A DNA stretch of 9,870 bases, from positions 1-9,870 of the forward strand of contig CAJLCG010000084.1 in the NCBI GenBank assembly GCA_905205085.1, in the 5' to 3' direction. This document shows, one piece after another, positions 1 to 5,988 of this stretch (positions are counted from its first letter, which is position 1; each line of letters begins with the position of its first letter). Origin of the DNA: an uncultured Oscillospiraceae bacterium (GTDB lineage Bacteria; Bacillota; Clostridia; Oscillospirales; Oscillospiraceae). The notes under the pieces are model-generated. The model searched no databases. It saw only the letters and a program-made list of their open reading frames with translations, and had not been told where the DNA came from. Position numbers and translations under genes: made by a program.

Positions 1-534
1 GAGGCGGGCAACCCGGTGTACGTCATCATCCTCACCGCCTATGACAGCTTCACTTACGCCCAGAGCGCCCTGCGGCTGGGGGCGGTGGACTTCCTCTTAA
101 AACCCTTCCACGACGGGGAACTGGAGCAGGCCGTGCAGGCGCTGCGCCGCCGAATGGAGCCAGCTGAGGGCGAGCGGACTCCGGCCATCCCGGGACTGAA
201 AAAAGGAGATAAGAGTAAGTACGTGCTCCAGGCCATGGGCTACATTGGGGAGCATTACAGTGACCCCAACATCACGGTGGCGGAAATCGCCCAGTCCATC
301 GGCATCAGCGAGGGCCATTTGAGCCATACCTTCAAAAAGGAGACCGACTACACTCTGCTCAACTACCTCACCCGCTACCGCATCCACAAGGCCATGGAGC
401 TGCTGCGAGACTGCCGGGTCAAGGTGTACGAGGTGGCCCAGCAGGTGGGGTACAAAGATATCACCTACTTTTCTGCCACCTTCAAGAAGGTAGTGGGCAT
501 CAGCCCGTCGGAGTATCAGGATACCAGCCATTAA
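1..534 (+). CDS. Response regulator, REC + AraC-type DNA-binding domain (5'-truncated)
   Basis: The reading frame is open from the first base, so the gene begins upstream of the window; the GTG at 16 is an internal Val codon and not a start. About 177 C-terminal residues are present. The first ~45 are the end of a receiver domain: an ILTAYDS segment carries the conserved switch Thr, and VDFLLKPF carries the conserved Lys. The phospho-accepting Asp would lie before the window. After a short polar linker, residues ~75-175 form an AraC/HTH_18 double helix-turn-helix (ITVAEIAQSIGISEGHLS, then VAQQVGYKDITYFSATFKK, ending GISPSEYQ). This is the YesN-type architecture usually partnered with a membrane histidine kinase and often controlling sugar uptake. 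That kinase and the target genes are not visible here. The family assignment is firm; the specific function is unknown. Confidence 0.93.
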   Translation, partial: EAGNPVYVIILTAYDSFTYAQSALRLGAVDFLLKPFHDGELEQAVQALRRRMEPAEGERTPAIPGLKKGDKSKYVLQAMGYIGEHYSDPNITVAEIAQSIGISEGHLSHTFKKETDYTLLNYLTRYRIHKAMELLRDCRVKVYEVAQQVGYKDITYFSATFKKVVGISPSEYQDTSH

Positions 535-569
535 AAAAACAGATCGGGCCATGGCCCGATCTGTTTTTT
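533..569. terminator. Bidirectional intrinsic terminator between the response regulator and bcp
   Basis: A near-perfect palindrome lies between the convergent stop codons at 534 and 578. The arms CAGATCGGGCC (540-550) and GGCCCGATCTG (553-563) flank a minimal loop, with an A-run at 533-539 on the left and six T at 564-569 on the right. It therefore reads as a GC stem followed by a U-tract on both strands and should terminate both genes. Confidence 0.9.
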
Positions 570-577
570 CCTATCTT

Positions 578-1036
578 TTATTTGCTCAGAAGCTCCAAAA
601 TCTGAGCGGCGTTGGTATCCGGCTTCACCTTAGGCATGACCGCCTGGATCACGCCCTCCTCGTCGATGAGGTAGGTGGAGCGCACCACGCCCATGCTCAC
701 CTTGCCATACATCTTTTTCTCCTGCCACACGCCGTAGGCCTGGAGCACGGTGAGCTCCGGGTCGGAGAGGAGCAGGAAGGGGAGGGTGTACTTGTCGGCA
801 AACTTCCGGTGGGAGGCCACCGAGTCCTTGCTCACGCCGATGACTACGGTATTCAGGGCCTTAAACTGCACGATGGCTCCGGCAAAGGCGCAGGCCTGGC
901 GGGTGCAGCCGGGGGTGTTGTCCCGGGGATAGAAATAGAGCACGACCTTCTTGCCCAGAAAATCAGACAGGGAGACAGGATTGCCGTCCTGGTCGGGGAG
1001 GGTAAACTCCGGTGCTTTCGTTCCAACTTCCAACAT
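578..1036 (-). CDS. bcp: Thioredoxin-dependent thiol peroxidase (peroxiredoxin, Bcp/PrxQ type)
   Basis: The protein has 152 residues, the usual size for Bcp/PrxQ. These cytoplasmic enzymes reduce hydrogen peroxide and organic peroxides and are recycled by thioredoxin. The thioredoxin-like fold is recognisable: VGTKAPEFTLPDQDG at the N-terminus, then VLYFYPRDNTPGCTRQAC. In that motif Cys44 is the peroxidatic Cys, preceded by the conserved Pro and Thr of PxxxTxxC, and Cys49 is the resolving Cys five residues later, as in atypical two-Cys PrxQ enzymes. A later VVRSTYLID segment supplies the conserved Arg. The ATG overlaps the yaaA stop by one base (TAATG), and an AGGAG-type ribosome binding site lies inside the end of yaaA, so translation is probably coupled. 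It is the last gene of the minus-strand cluster and ends at the palindrome at 533-569. Confidence 0.95.
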   Translation of the reverse strand: MLEVGTKAPEFTLPDQDGNPVSLSDFLGKKVVLYFYPRDNTPGCTRQACAFAGAIVQFKALNTVVIGVSKDSVASHRKFADKYTLPFLLLSDPELTVLQAYGVWQEKKMYGKVSMGVVRSTYLIDEEGVIQAVMPKVKPDTNAAQILELLSK

Positions 1037-1791
1037 TATGGTTGTTCTCCTTCCATATAAAAAATCAATTCGGTGGGGGTAGAATGGGTTGCGTCAAACT
1101 GATAGCCCAGCCCGCAATAGGCGGGCAGGTCCTCCCGGCGGGTAATTTGGTTCTGGGCCAGCCAGCGCACCATATCTCCCCGGGCCATTTTACATTGGGT
1201 GCCCCGCTCTACCAGCTTGCCGCCCTTCCAGATGCCAAAGCGGCAGGTGACCAGCTCGGTTTCCTGGGGCAGATGGGGGGCGACGGCACGGCTATATTCC
1301 TTGGAGGCCAGGTTCAGCACCCAGCCATCCTGCTCTACCAGCGTTTGTGCCAGGCGGTCACCCCAGAACTCGTATAAATTCTTTGCGCCTGCCACGGCCA
1401 GCTTGGCCTGCATCTCAAGGCGGTAGGGGGTGACGCCGTCAAAGGGGCGCAGCACCCCGTAAAAACCGGAGAGGATTCGCAGGTGGTCCTGGAGATAATC
1501 CAGAGCCTGGTTCTCCAGCACGCCGGGGGCCATGTACTGGTACTGGATGCCCTGATAGGAGAGAATGGCGGGGGTGAGGTCCCCTTCCAGCTCCATGGTC
1601 TCCAGCCGCTGAACATTCAGTCGGGCGATGGCGTCGTTGCAGCCCCACAGGTGCTGGAGCTCCTGGGGTGTCATGGTTTGCATGGTCTCCAACAGTACCT
1701 TTGTCTGAGACAGAAACTGGGGGACGGACCGGGGAGCCAGGCTGTCCCGGTCTACCACCATTTTTTTCGCAGGTGAGATTATGATTTGCAT
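1036..1791 (-). CDS. yaaA: Peroxide stress protein YaaA (DUF328/UPF0246 family)
   Basis: The protein has 251 residues, close to the family norm. Family signatures are visible along its length: the N-terminal IIISPAKKM, then LSGFYGVLRPFDGVTPYRLEM around residues 107-127, NLYEFWGD (138-145), LNLASKEYS (159-167) and CKMARGDMV (200-208). In E. coli, YaaA belongs to the OxyR response and lowers free intracellular iron during hydrogen peroxide stress; structural work on the family indicates a DNA-binding-like fold. The start ATG has a GAGGA ribosome binding site six bases upstream. It precedes bcp with a one-base overlap, which supports a shared role in peroxide defence. No OxyR- or PerR-type site is obvious upstream, so its control is unknown. 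Confidence 0.93.
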   Translation of the reverse strand: MQIIISPAKKMVVDRDSLAPRSVPQFLSQTKVLLETMQTMTPQELQHLWGCNDAIARLNVQRLETMELEGDLTPAILSYQGIQYQYMAPGVLENQALDYLQDHLRILSGFYGVLRPFDGVTPYRLEMQAKLAVAGAKNLYEFWGDRLAQTLVEQDGWVLNLASKEYSRAVAPHLPQETELVTCRFGIWKGGKLVERGTQCKMARGDMVRWLAQNQITRREDLPAYCGLGYQFDATHSTPTELIFYMEGEQP

Positions 1792-1811
1792 ATGTGGTCC
1801 TCGTAGTCATG

Positions 1812-1838
1812 AGATAACAGACGGCTGTTTCTTGTCAA
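1812..1838 (-). promoter_or_regulatory. Possible promoter for yaaA-bcp
   Basis: On the minus strand a perfect TTGACA (1838-1833) is followed after 15 bases by TTATCT (1817-1812), or after 16 by TATCTC. The -35 is excellent, while the -10 and spacing are poor. It lies in the 78-base gap between the DUF5655 gene and yaaA. The gene pair could instead be read through from the promoter upstream of the DUF5655 gene. Confidence 0.35.
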
Positions 1839-1851
1839 GACGGCCGGTCTG
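1818..1851. repeat. Inverted repeat around the possible yaaA promoter
   Basis: CAGACGGC (1818-1825) and GCCGGTCTG (1843-1851) are complementary with a single bulged base and are separated by 17 bases. One arm sits in the spacer of the candidate promoter, and the TTGACA lies between the arms. There is no T-run after the repeat, so a terminator is unlikely. A repressor or activator site is possible; chance is not excluded. Confidence 0.35.
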
Positions 1852-1869
1852 TCCTATACTGGATATAAC

Positions 1870-2274
1870 TTACCGCCGGGAACCTTTGACCTGACAGAAC
1901 TGATAGGCCTGGCGGAGCCAGTCCAGCAGTTCCTCGTCGATCTCCTCTGGACGGGATACCACCACATGGTGGGTCCAGCGGTTGGGGTAGGGCTCCACGG
2001 CTACGGCAATGCGGGGAGAGAGAAGCTGCCGCTCCAGGCCGAAGGTGACCAGCAGGCACTCCCGGGGCCAGTCCTTTTTTCGGCGCACCGGGATGGAGGC
2101 GGCGGCAAACAGCTTGGGGCAGTAAAAGCTGATCTGGCTCTTCTGTACCTTCACCGAGGCGTCGGGAAAGGCTTGCTCCATGGCCGCAAAGAGACGCTGA
2201 TACAGGGAGAGCTCCAGGGGCTTTCCGTCGAAGTAAAAGAGCAGATCGCTTTCGTAGTGTTCCGACCGGTTCAT
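1870..2274 (-). CDS. DUF5655-family protein
   Basis: The protein has 134 residues counted from the ATG at 2274. I chose this start because AGGAGG lies seven bases upstream. The frame continues further upstream, but those ~40 codons run over the ribosome binding site and candidate promoter and do not look like protein. The sequence matches my memory of the DUF5655 family: a region like VQKSQISFYCPKLFA (residues 43-57), RRKKDWP (64-70), LLVTFGLE (74-81) and the strongly conserved VEPYPNRWTHHVVV (93-106), then EEIDEELLDWLRQAY. It is small and soluble with no signal peptide. The wider family relates to the YdhG/DUF1801-like fold and has no established biochemical role. It precedes yaaA-bcp on the same strand and may be co-transcribed with them. 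The family call comes from recall and was not searched. Confidence 0.82.
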   Translation of the reverse strand: MNRSEHYESDLLFYFDGKPLELSLYQRLFAAMEQAFPDASVKVQKSQISFYCPKLFAAASIPVRRKKDWPRECLLVTFGLERQLLSPRIAVAVEPYPNRWTHHVVVSRPEEIDEELLDWLRQAYQFCQVKGSRR

Positions 2275-2355
2275 CTCCGTTCCTCCTTTGCTCCCAGCTA
2301 TCGGGGCCATTGTACCACAGAACGGGGACCATGGGAAGCATGGAAAAGTATCCGT

Positions 2356-2385
2356 ATTATAGGACATATTCTTTGTTAATCTAAA
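2356..2385 (-). promoter_or_regulatory. Probable promoter for the DUF5655 gene
   Basis: The minus strand carries a perfect TATAAT (2361-2356). A weak -35, TTTAGA or TTAGAT, lies 17-18 bases upstream (2385-2379). Transcription would start about 75 bases before the ATG at 2274. The gap to the divergent WYL gene is short, so the two promoters are probably close. I could not find a convincing promoter for the WYL gene itself. Confidence 0.5.
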
Positions 2386-2439
2386 CATAGCCACAGTGCT
2401 CCATAGACAACCTTAGGACAGAGAAAGGAAGGGAGAGAT

Positions 2440-3432
2440 ATGGCCCGGGCACCCTTTCAAAAACTGAAAATCTTATATATCATGGACTATTTGCTCCGTT
2501 ATTCCGATGAAAACCACCCGGTGACGGTGGCCCAGCTCATCCAGGAGCTGGAGAAGCGAGGGATTTCTGCCGAGCGCAAGAGTGTCTACGATGATTTGGA
2601 GGCCCTGCGTACCTACGGCCTGGATGTGGTGCAGGGGGGGCGGGGGCGAAACAGCGGCTGCTATGTGGGCAGCCGGGATTTTGAGCTGCCGGAGCTGAAG
2701 CTGTTGGTGGACAGCGTGCAGTCCTCCAAATTTATCACCCAGAAAAAGACCATGAGCCTCATTAAGAAGATCGAGGGGCTGGCCAGCGTCCATCAGGCCC
2801 AGGAGCTCAACCGCCAGGTATTTGTGAAAAACCGGATCAAGACTATGAACGAGTCCATCTACTACAACGTGGACGAGATTCACCGGGGTATCGCTGCCAA
2901 TCGGAAGATCCGGTTTCACTACTTTGAGTACAACATGGAGAAGCAGCGGCAGCTGCGCCGGAATGGAGCGTGGTATGTGATCAGCCCCTACGCCCTCACC
3001 TGGGACGATGAGAACTATTACCTGGTGGGCTTTGACTCCCAGGCCGGGATCATCAAGCATTTCCGGGTAGATAAGATGGCTCAGATCGGCACCACCCAGG
3101 AGCCCCGGGACGGCCAGGAAGTCTACGCGGCCCTGGACATGGGGCTGTACGCCCGGCAGGTGTTCGGCATGTTTTCCGGAGAGCCGGTGTGGGTGCGCCT
3201 GCGTTTTGAGCGGGGGCTGGTGGGAGCGGTGCTGGACCGGCTGGGCCAGGAGGCCATGCTGGTGCCCGAGGATGAGGAGCACTTCACCGTGCGGACTCAG
3301 GTTGTAGTCAGCCCCCAGTTTTTCGGCTGGCTGTGCGGCTTCGGAAAGCGGGCCAAGGTGCTGGAGCCGGAGAGCGTTGTAGACGCCATGGCGGAGTATG
3401 TGAAGGATATCAGCCAGATGTATCAGAAATAA
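2440..3432 (+). CDS. WYL-domain transcriptional regulator
   Basis: The protein has 330 residues, typical for the family. Residues ~1-75 form a winged helix-turn-helix: ILYIMDYLLRYSDENHPVT, then an AERKSVYDDLEALRTYGLD recognition region and a glycine-rich wing. Residues ~140-215 are the WYL domain, with IRFHYFEYN, VISPYALTWDD, NYYLVGFD (the WYL triad reads YYL at 193-195) and KHFRVDKM. The remainder (~240-325) resembles the WCX C-terminal extension. WYL proteins are ligand-sensing regulators; some bind nucleic acid or nucleotides and control DNA repair or defence genes. A GGAAGGGAG ribosome binding site precedes the ATG. The gene is divergent from the DUF5655 gene, which makes that gene or itself the simplest candidate target. 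No defence system adjoins it. Confidence 0.92.
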   Translation: MARAPFQKLKILYIMDYLLRYSDENHPVTVAQLIQELEKRGISAERKSVYDDLEALRTYGLDVVQGGRGRNSGCYVGSRDFELPELKLLVDSVQSSKFITQKKTMSLIKKIEGLASVHQAQELNRQVFVKNRIKTMNESIYYNVDEIHRGIAANRKIRFHYFEYNMEKQRQLRRNGAWYVISPYALTWDDENYYLVGFDSQAGIIKHFRVDKMAQIGTTQEPRDGQEVYAALDMGLYARQVFGMFSGEPVWVRLRFERGLVGAVLDRLGQEAMLVPEDEEHFTVRTQVVVSPQFFGWLCGFGKRAKVLEPESVVDAMAEYVKDISQMYQK

Positions 3433-3440
3433 ATGCCAAG

Positions 3441-3475
3441 AAAAAAGCGGCGCAGAGGAGTTTCCTCTGCGCCGC
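3441..3475 (-). terminator. Intrinsic terminator of murC, shared with the convergent WYL gene
   Basis: A 13-base-pair perfect GC-rich stem has arms GCGGCGCAGAGGA (3447-3459) and TCCTCTGCGCCGC (3463-3475) with a 3-base loop. On the minus strand it is followed by six T (3446-3441), making a strong terminator 17 bases after the murC stop. On the plus strand the hairpin follows the WYL stop but has only a poor T-tract, so it may serve that gene less efficiently. Confidence 0.9.
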
Positions 3476-3491
3476 AGTTCTGTGGTTTCGG

Positions 3492-4862
3492 TTATGCCTC
3501 GTTGAGTAGGGCCTCGCCGGCCAGATAGATGTCTCCCGCGCCCACGGTGATCAGTAGGTCGCCGGGCTGGGCCAGCTCCTTGAAGCGGGCGGTCACGTCG
3601 GCCAGAGTGGGGCAGTACTCCGCATTGGGAATACGGTCGGCCAGATCCTTGGAGGAGATGCCCAGGGTGTCGGTCTCCCGAGCGGCAAAGATCTCGGCCA
3701 GCAGTACCTTGTCGGGCAGCTTGAGTACCTCCACAAAGTCGTCAAAGAGCTCCTTGGTGCGGGTGTAGGTGTGGGGCTGGAAGGCGCAGATCACCCGCTG
3801 GTAGCCCAGGGTTTTCACGGTGGACAGCAGGGCCTGGAGCTCATGGGGATGGTGGGCGTAGTCGTCATAGACCACCGCGCCGTGGTACTCGCCCTTGTGC
3901 TCAAACCGGCGGCCCGCCCCGCCAAAGGCGTACAGGCCGTCCCGAATAGCGTCCATAGGCACATTTAATTGCAGGGCGGCCCCGGCGGCGGCCAGGGCGT
4001 TGCGCACGTTGTGGATGCCGGGCACGCGCAGAGAGATGGAGCCCAAAGGCTCTCCCTTGTAGATCAGATCAAAGGTGGGCAGGCCCTTGTTCCAGGTGAG
4101 ATTGGCCGCGTGGATGTCTCCCTGCTCCAGACCAAAGGTGAGCATGGGCTTGTCCAGGTCCTTCAGGGCGTCCATGGTGTTGGCATCATCCCCGTCGGCC
4201 ACGACGCAGCCGCCCTGGGGTACCAGCTGGGCAAAGCGGCGGAAGGAGTGCTTCACATCCTCCAGATCCTTGAAGAAGTCCAGGTGGTCAGCGTCCACGT
4301 TGAGGATGACAGCCACGGTGGGGAAGAAGGAGAGAAAGGAGTTGCAGTACTCACAGGACTCCAGAATGATGGTATCCCCCTTGCCGACCCGGTGACCAGC
4401 GCCCAGGGCGGGCAGTACGCCGCCGATCATAACCGTGGGGTCCCGCTGGGCGGCCAGGAAGATGTGGGTGCACATGGAGGTGGTAGTGGTCTTGCCGTGG
4501 GTGCCTGCCACGCACAGGGCATTCTGGTAGTGGCGCATGATGGCGCCCCAGGCCTGGGCCCGCTCAAAGACAGGAATCCCGGCGGCCCGGGCGGCGGCAA
4601 TTTCCGGATTGTCGTCGTGGACGGCGGCGGTGCGGATGACACAGTCGGCCCCCTGCACGCTCTCAGGCAGGTGGCCGATGACCACGGGGATGCCCAAAGA
4701 GCGCAGATGGGCCACGGTAGCGCTCTCGTGGAGATCGGAGCCGGTAATGTTCACCCCCGCGCCGTGGAGCACCTCGCCCAGAGGGGACATGGATACCCCG
4801 CCGATGCCCACCAAATGGGCGTGCTTACCGGGGCGGATATAATCATGGATATCAGGGTTCAT
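3492..4862 (-). CDS. murC: UDP-N-acetylmuramate--L-alanine ligase
   Basis: This is the first amino-acid-adding Mur ligase of peptidoglycan synthesis: it uses ATP to join L-Ala to UDP-MurNAc in the cytoplasm. From the chosen start it has 456 residues, the usual size. Domain 1 carries HLVGIGGVSMSPLGEVL (residues 16-32), the nucleotide-sugar-binding loop. Domain 2 has the ATP P-loop AGTHGKTTTTSM (119-130), a LESCEYCNSFL segment, LNVDADHLDFF (187-197) and the HNVRNALAA motif (284-292). Domain 3 has DDYAHHPHEL (333-342) and FQPHTYTR (361-368). The start at 4862 is preferred over an in-frame ATG at 4886 because GAGGTG lies seven bases upstream of 4862, while the extra eight codons encode the ribosome binding site itself. 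It appears monocistronic, without the usual mur/fts neighbours, and has its own promoter and terminator. Confidence 0.97.
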   Translation of the reverse strand: MNPDIHDYIRPGKHAHLVGIGGVSMSPLGEVLHGAGVNITGSDLHESATVAHLRSLGIPVVIGHLPESVQGADCVIRTAAVHDDNPEIAAARAAGIPVFERAQAWGAIMRHYQNALCVAGTHGKTTTTSMCTHIFLAAQRDPTVMIGGVLPALGAGHRVGKGDTIILESCEYCNSFLSFFPTVAVILNVDADHLDFFKDLEDVKHSFRRFAQLVPQGGCVVADGDDANTMDALKDLDKPMLTFGLEQGDIHAANLTWNKGLPTFDLIYKGEPLGSISLRVPGIHNVRNALAAAGAALQLNVPMDAIRDGLYAFGGAGRRFEHKGEYHGAVVYDDYAHHPHELQALLSTVKTLGYQRVICAFQPHTYTRTKELFDDFVEVLKLPDKVLLAEIFAARETDTLGISSKDLADRIPNAEYCPTLADVTARFKELAQPGDLLITVGAGDIYLAGEALLNEA

Positions 4863-4892
4863 AGAGAAACACCTCAAAAAACACAAATTTCA

Positions 4893-4913
4893 GCCCGCAA
4901 GTTCCATGCGGGC
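4893..4913 (-). promoter_or_regulatory. Hairpin in the murC leader
   Basis: GCCCGCA (4893-4899) and TGCGGGC (4907-4913) form a seven-base-pair stem with a seven-base loop in the ~60-base leader predicted between the promoter and the murC ribosome binding site. A run of six T (minus strand) follows about 11 bases later, too far away for a normal terminator. It may stabilise the transcript or be incidental. Confidence 0.4.
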
Positions 4914-4927
4914 GCCAACGCACAGAT

Positions 4928-4956
4928 ATTATAATACACCAGACTTGGAATCACAA
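4928..4956 (-). promoter_or_regulatory. Promoter of murC
   Basis: On the minus strand TTGTGA (4956-4951) and TATAAT (4933-4928) are separated by exactly 17 bases, a good housekeeping sigma-A-type promoter with a perfect -10. It sits just downstream of the preceding gene's terminator and about 65 bases upstream of the murC ATG. Confidence 0.75.
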
Positions 4957-4979
4957 GGGGAAAGGCGGGGAAGGCGAGG

Positions 4980-5014
4980 AAAAACGCCCGATGGTTTGGC
5001 ATCGGGCGTTTTTC
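4980..5014 (-). terminator. Intrinsic terminator of the secreted-protein gene
   Basis: AAAAACGCCCGATG (4981-4994) and CATCGGGCGTTTTT (5001-5014) pair perfectly around a six-base loop. On the minus strand the stem ends in a T-run and begins 12 bases after the stop at 5027. It insulates murC from the upstream gene. Confidence 0.9.
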
Positions 5015-5026
5015 AAAAGGAGAAAC

Positions 5027-5659
5027 TCACGCAGAGATGGTCAAAGAATCAATGATAAAACCAAACATGGTGTTCCGAGGACTAAGAGTGGCCTGGAAGG
5101 TATACAGGGTGCTGCCATCCTCCAGAGCGGTCATCCGGCCGGAGAGGATCACCTGGCCATTGGCCTGGTTCTGAGAGTTGTCCACCGTGACCTGGATCAG
5201 GCCCTCGTCGCCCCGCGCCAGATGATAGGAATCATCAGAGGCAAAGTAGGCGATACGCTGAGAGATGGGGGCGGGGATGTCGGGCAGCTGGGCCACATCG
5301 GGATAGAGGGCAGCGGCGTAATCCCGAACCATCTCGGAGGGGAGGATCATGGTGTCGTCGGTAAAGTCAGCCCGCTCGTCCATCTGACCGTAGAGGCTGA
5401 GCATGTAGTACAGGCTGGTCCACAGAAACTCGCTGTCACTGGGGTCGTAGTCCAGATGGTTTTCCGTCATGGCCAGCACCAAGGCGTGGACGGCAGGGGT
5501 CATGGCCTGAGCCGCATCGGTCTGGGCGGGCACATTGCCGTGGACCTCTTCGGTGGAGACAGCGGGGAGGGACTCCTGCTGAGAATCAGTCAGGGCAGCG
5601 GCGCCCAGGGGGAAGATCAGAAGAGAAACAATCGTAAGAGAAAGGATCAGCTTTTTCAC
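5027..5659 (-). CDS. Predicted secreted protein of unknown function
   Basis: The protein has 210 residues and I do not recognise a family. The N-terminus is a classical signal peptide: two Lys, a hydrophobic stretch LILSLTIVSLLIFPLGAAA (residues 4-22), and likely cleavage after an Ala near residue 22. There is no lipobox Cys and indeed no Cys anywhere, and no second membrane segment, so it is probably exported and soluble or wall-associated. Residues ~50-145 look helical and acidic (AVHALVLAMTENHLDYDP, SLYYMLSLYGQMDER), and ~150-210 look like beta strands (GLIQVTVDN, GQVILSGRM, STLYTFQATLS). The start is GTG, with AGGAGG eight bases upstream; no ATG fits as well. It is a single gene with its own terminator. 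The coding evidence (signal peptide, ribosome binding site, terminator) is good; the function is open. Confidence 0.85.
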   Translation of the reverse strand: MKKLILSLTIVSLLIFPLGAAALTDSQQESLPAVSTEEVHGNVPAQTDAAQAMTPAVHALVLAMTENHLDYDPSDSEFLWTSLYYMLSLYGQMDERADFTDDTMILPSEMVRDYAAALYPDVAQLPDIPAPISQRIAYFASDDSYHLARGDEGLIQVTVDNSQNQANGQVILSGRMTALEDGSTLYTFQATLSPRNTMFGFIIDSLTISA

Positions 5660-5685
5660 AGCGGGACCCTCCTTTCAATCTTTGG

Positions 5686-5691
5686 ATTATA
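5686..5691 (-). promoter_or_regulatory. Possible -10 element for the secreted-protein gene
   Basis: The minus strand has a perfect TATAAT (5691-5686) about 27 bases before the GTG start. No acceptable -35 lies 16-18 bases upstream (the best is ACAGCA). An alternative TATACT lies at 5700-5695. The site is weakly supported. Confidence 0.3.
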
Positions 5692-5692
5692 T

Positions 5693-5918
5693 ACAGTATA
5701 ACAAAAGGTGCTGTTATGGTGGTTTCGAAGCGATTACATGGAAATGAAAAAAGAGTTACAAATTAGTTGCAGAATTTAAGGATGTTACAGTTGAGATATC
5801 TCTGTACTGCAAGATATAAATTAAAATCCTGCAAAACCAGAGTTTCCATAGAAAGTATATGCGCAGAAGGGACAACCCATACCAAAAACATGCGAGAATA
5901 CCAAAGGGTGGATTACGG
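5693..5918. other. AT-rich intergenic region with repeated half-sites
   Basis: This gap between the divergent secreted-protein and helicase genes is clearly richer in A+T than its flanks. I see no convincing gene in it. Minus-strand frames cross it (5756-5956 and 5821-6060), but they lack ribosome binding sites and run into the pcrA promoter or coding start. It holds TTGCAG at 5767-5772, CTGCAA at 5807-5812 and 5829-5834, and the perfect palindrome GAGATATCTC at 5793-5802. These could be protein-binding sites or part of an unannotated small RNA. Confidence 0.5.
5767..5834. repeat. TTGCAG/CTGCAA repeats and imperfect hairpin
   Basis: CTGCAA occurs twice, exactly 22 bases apart (5807-5812, 5829-5834), about two helical turns. 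The inverted copy TTGCAG is at 5767-5772. The arms 5767-5780 and 5821-5834 can pair over most of 14 positions with two mismatches and one G-T pair. GAGATATCTC (5793-5802) lies between them. Confidence 0.45.
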
Positions 5919-5947
5919 TTGACCAGGAGGCGGGTTTTCGGTACAAT
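5919..5947 (+). promoter_or_regulatory. Promoter of pcrA
   Basis: TTGACC (5919-5924) and TACAAT (5942-5947) are separated by exactly 17 bases, each one mismatch from the sigma-A consensus. The predicted transcript starts about 35 bases before the ATG at 5989. Confidence 0.8.
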
Positions 5948-5988
5948 GAAGAACACAAATCATATGAAAGAGAACAGGACGGAATACC

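Noticed and set aside
2329..2343. CCATG-GGAAG-CATGG inverted repeat upstream of the DUF5655 gene
   Set aside because: The arms are only five bases and could easily occur by chance.
2275..2394. 40-codon upstream extension of the DUF5655 protein
   Set aside because: It runs through the AGGAGG site and the candidate TATAAT, and its sequence has no family similarity that I can see.
4863..4886. Upstream in-frame ATG for murC at 4886
   Set aside because: It would translate the GAGGTG ribosome binding site and has none of its own; the start at 4862 fits the family N-terminus.
3969..4934. 321-codon plus-strand frame opposite murC
   Set aside because: It is antisense to a clear murC and shows low-complexity Gly/Val/His-rich composition with no recognisable domain.
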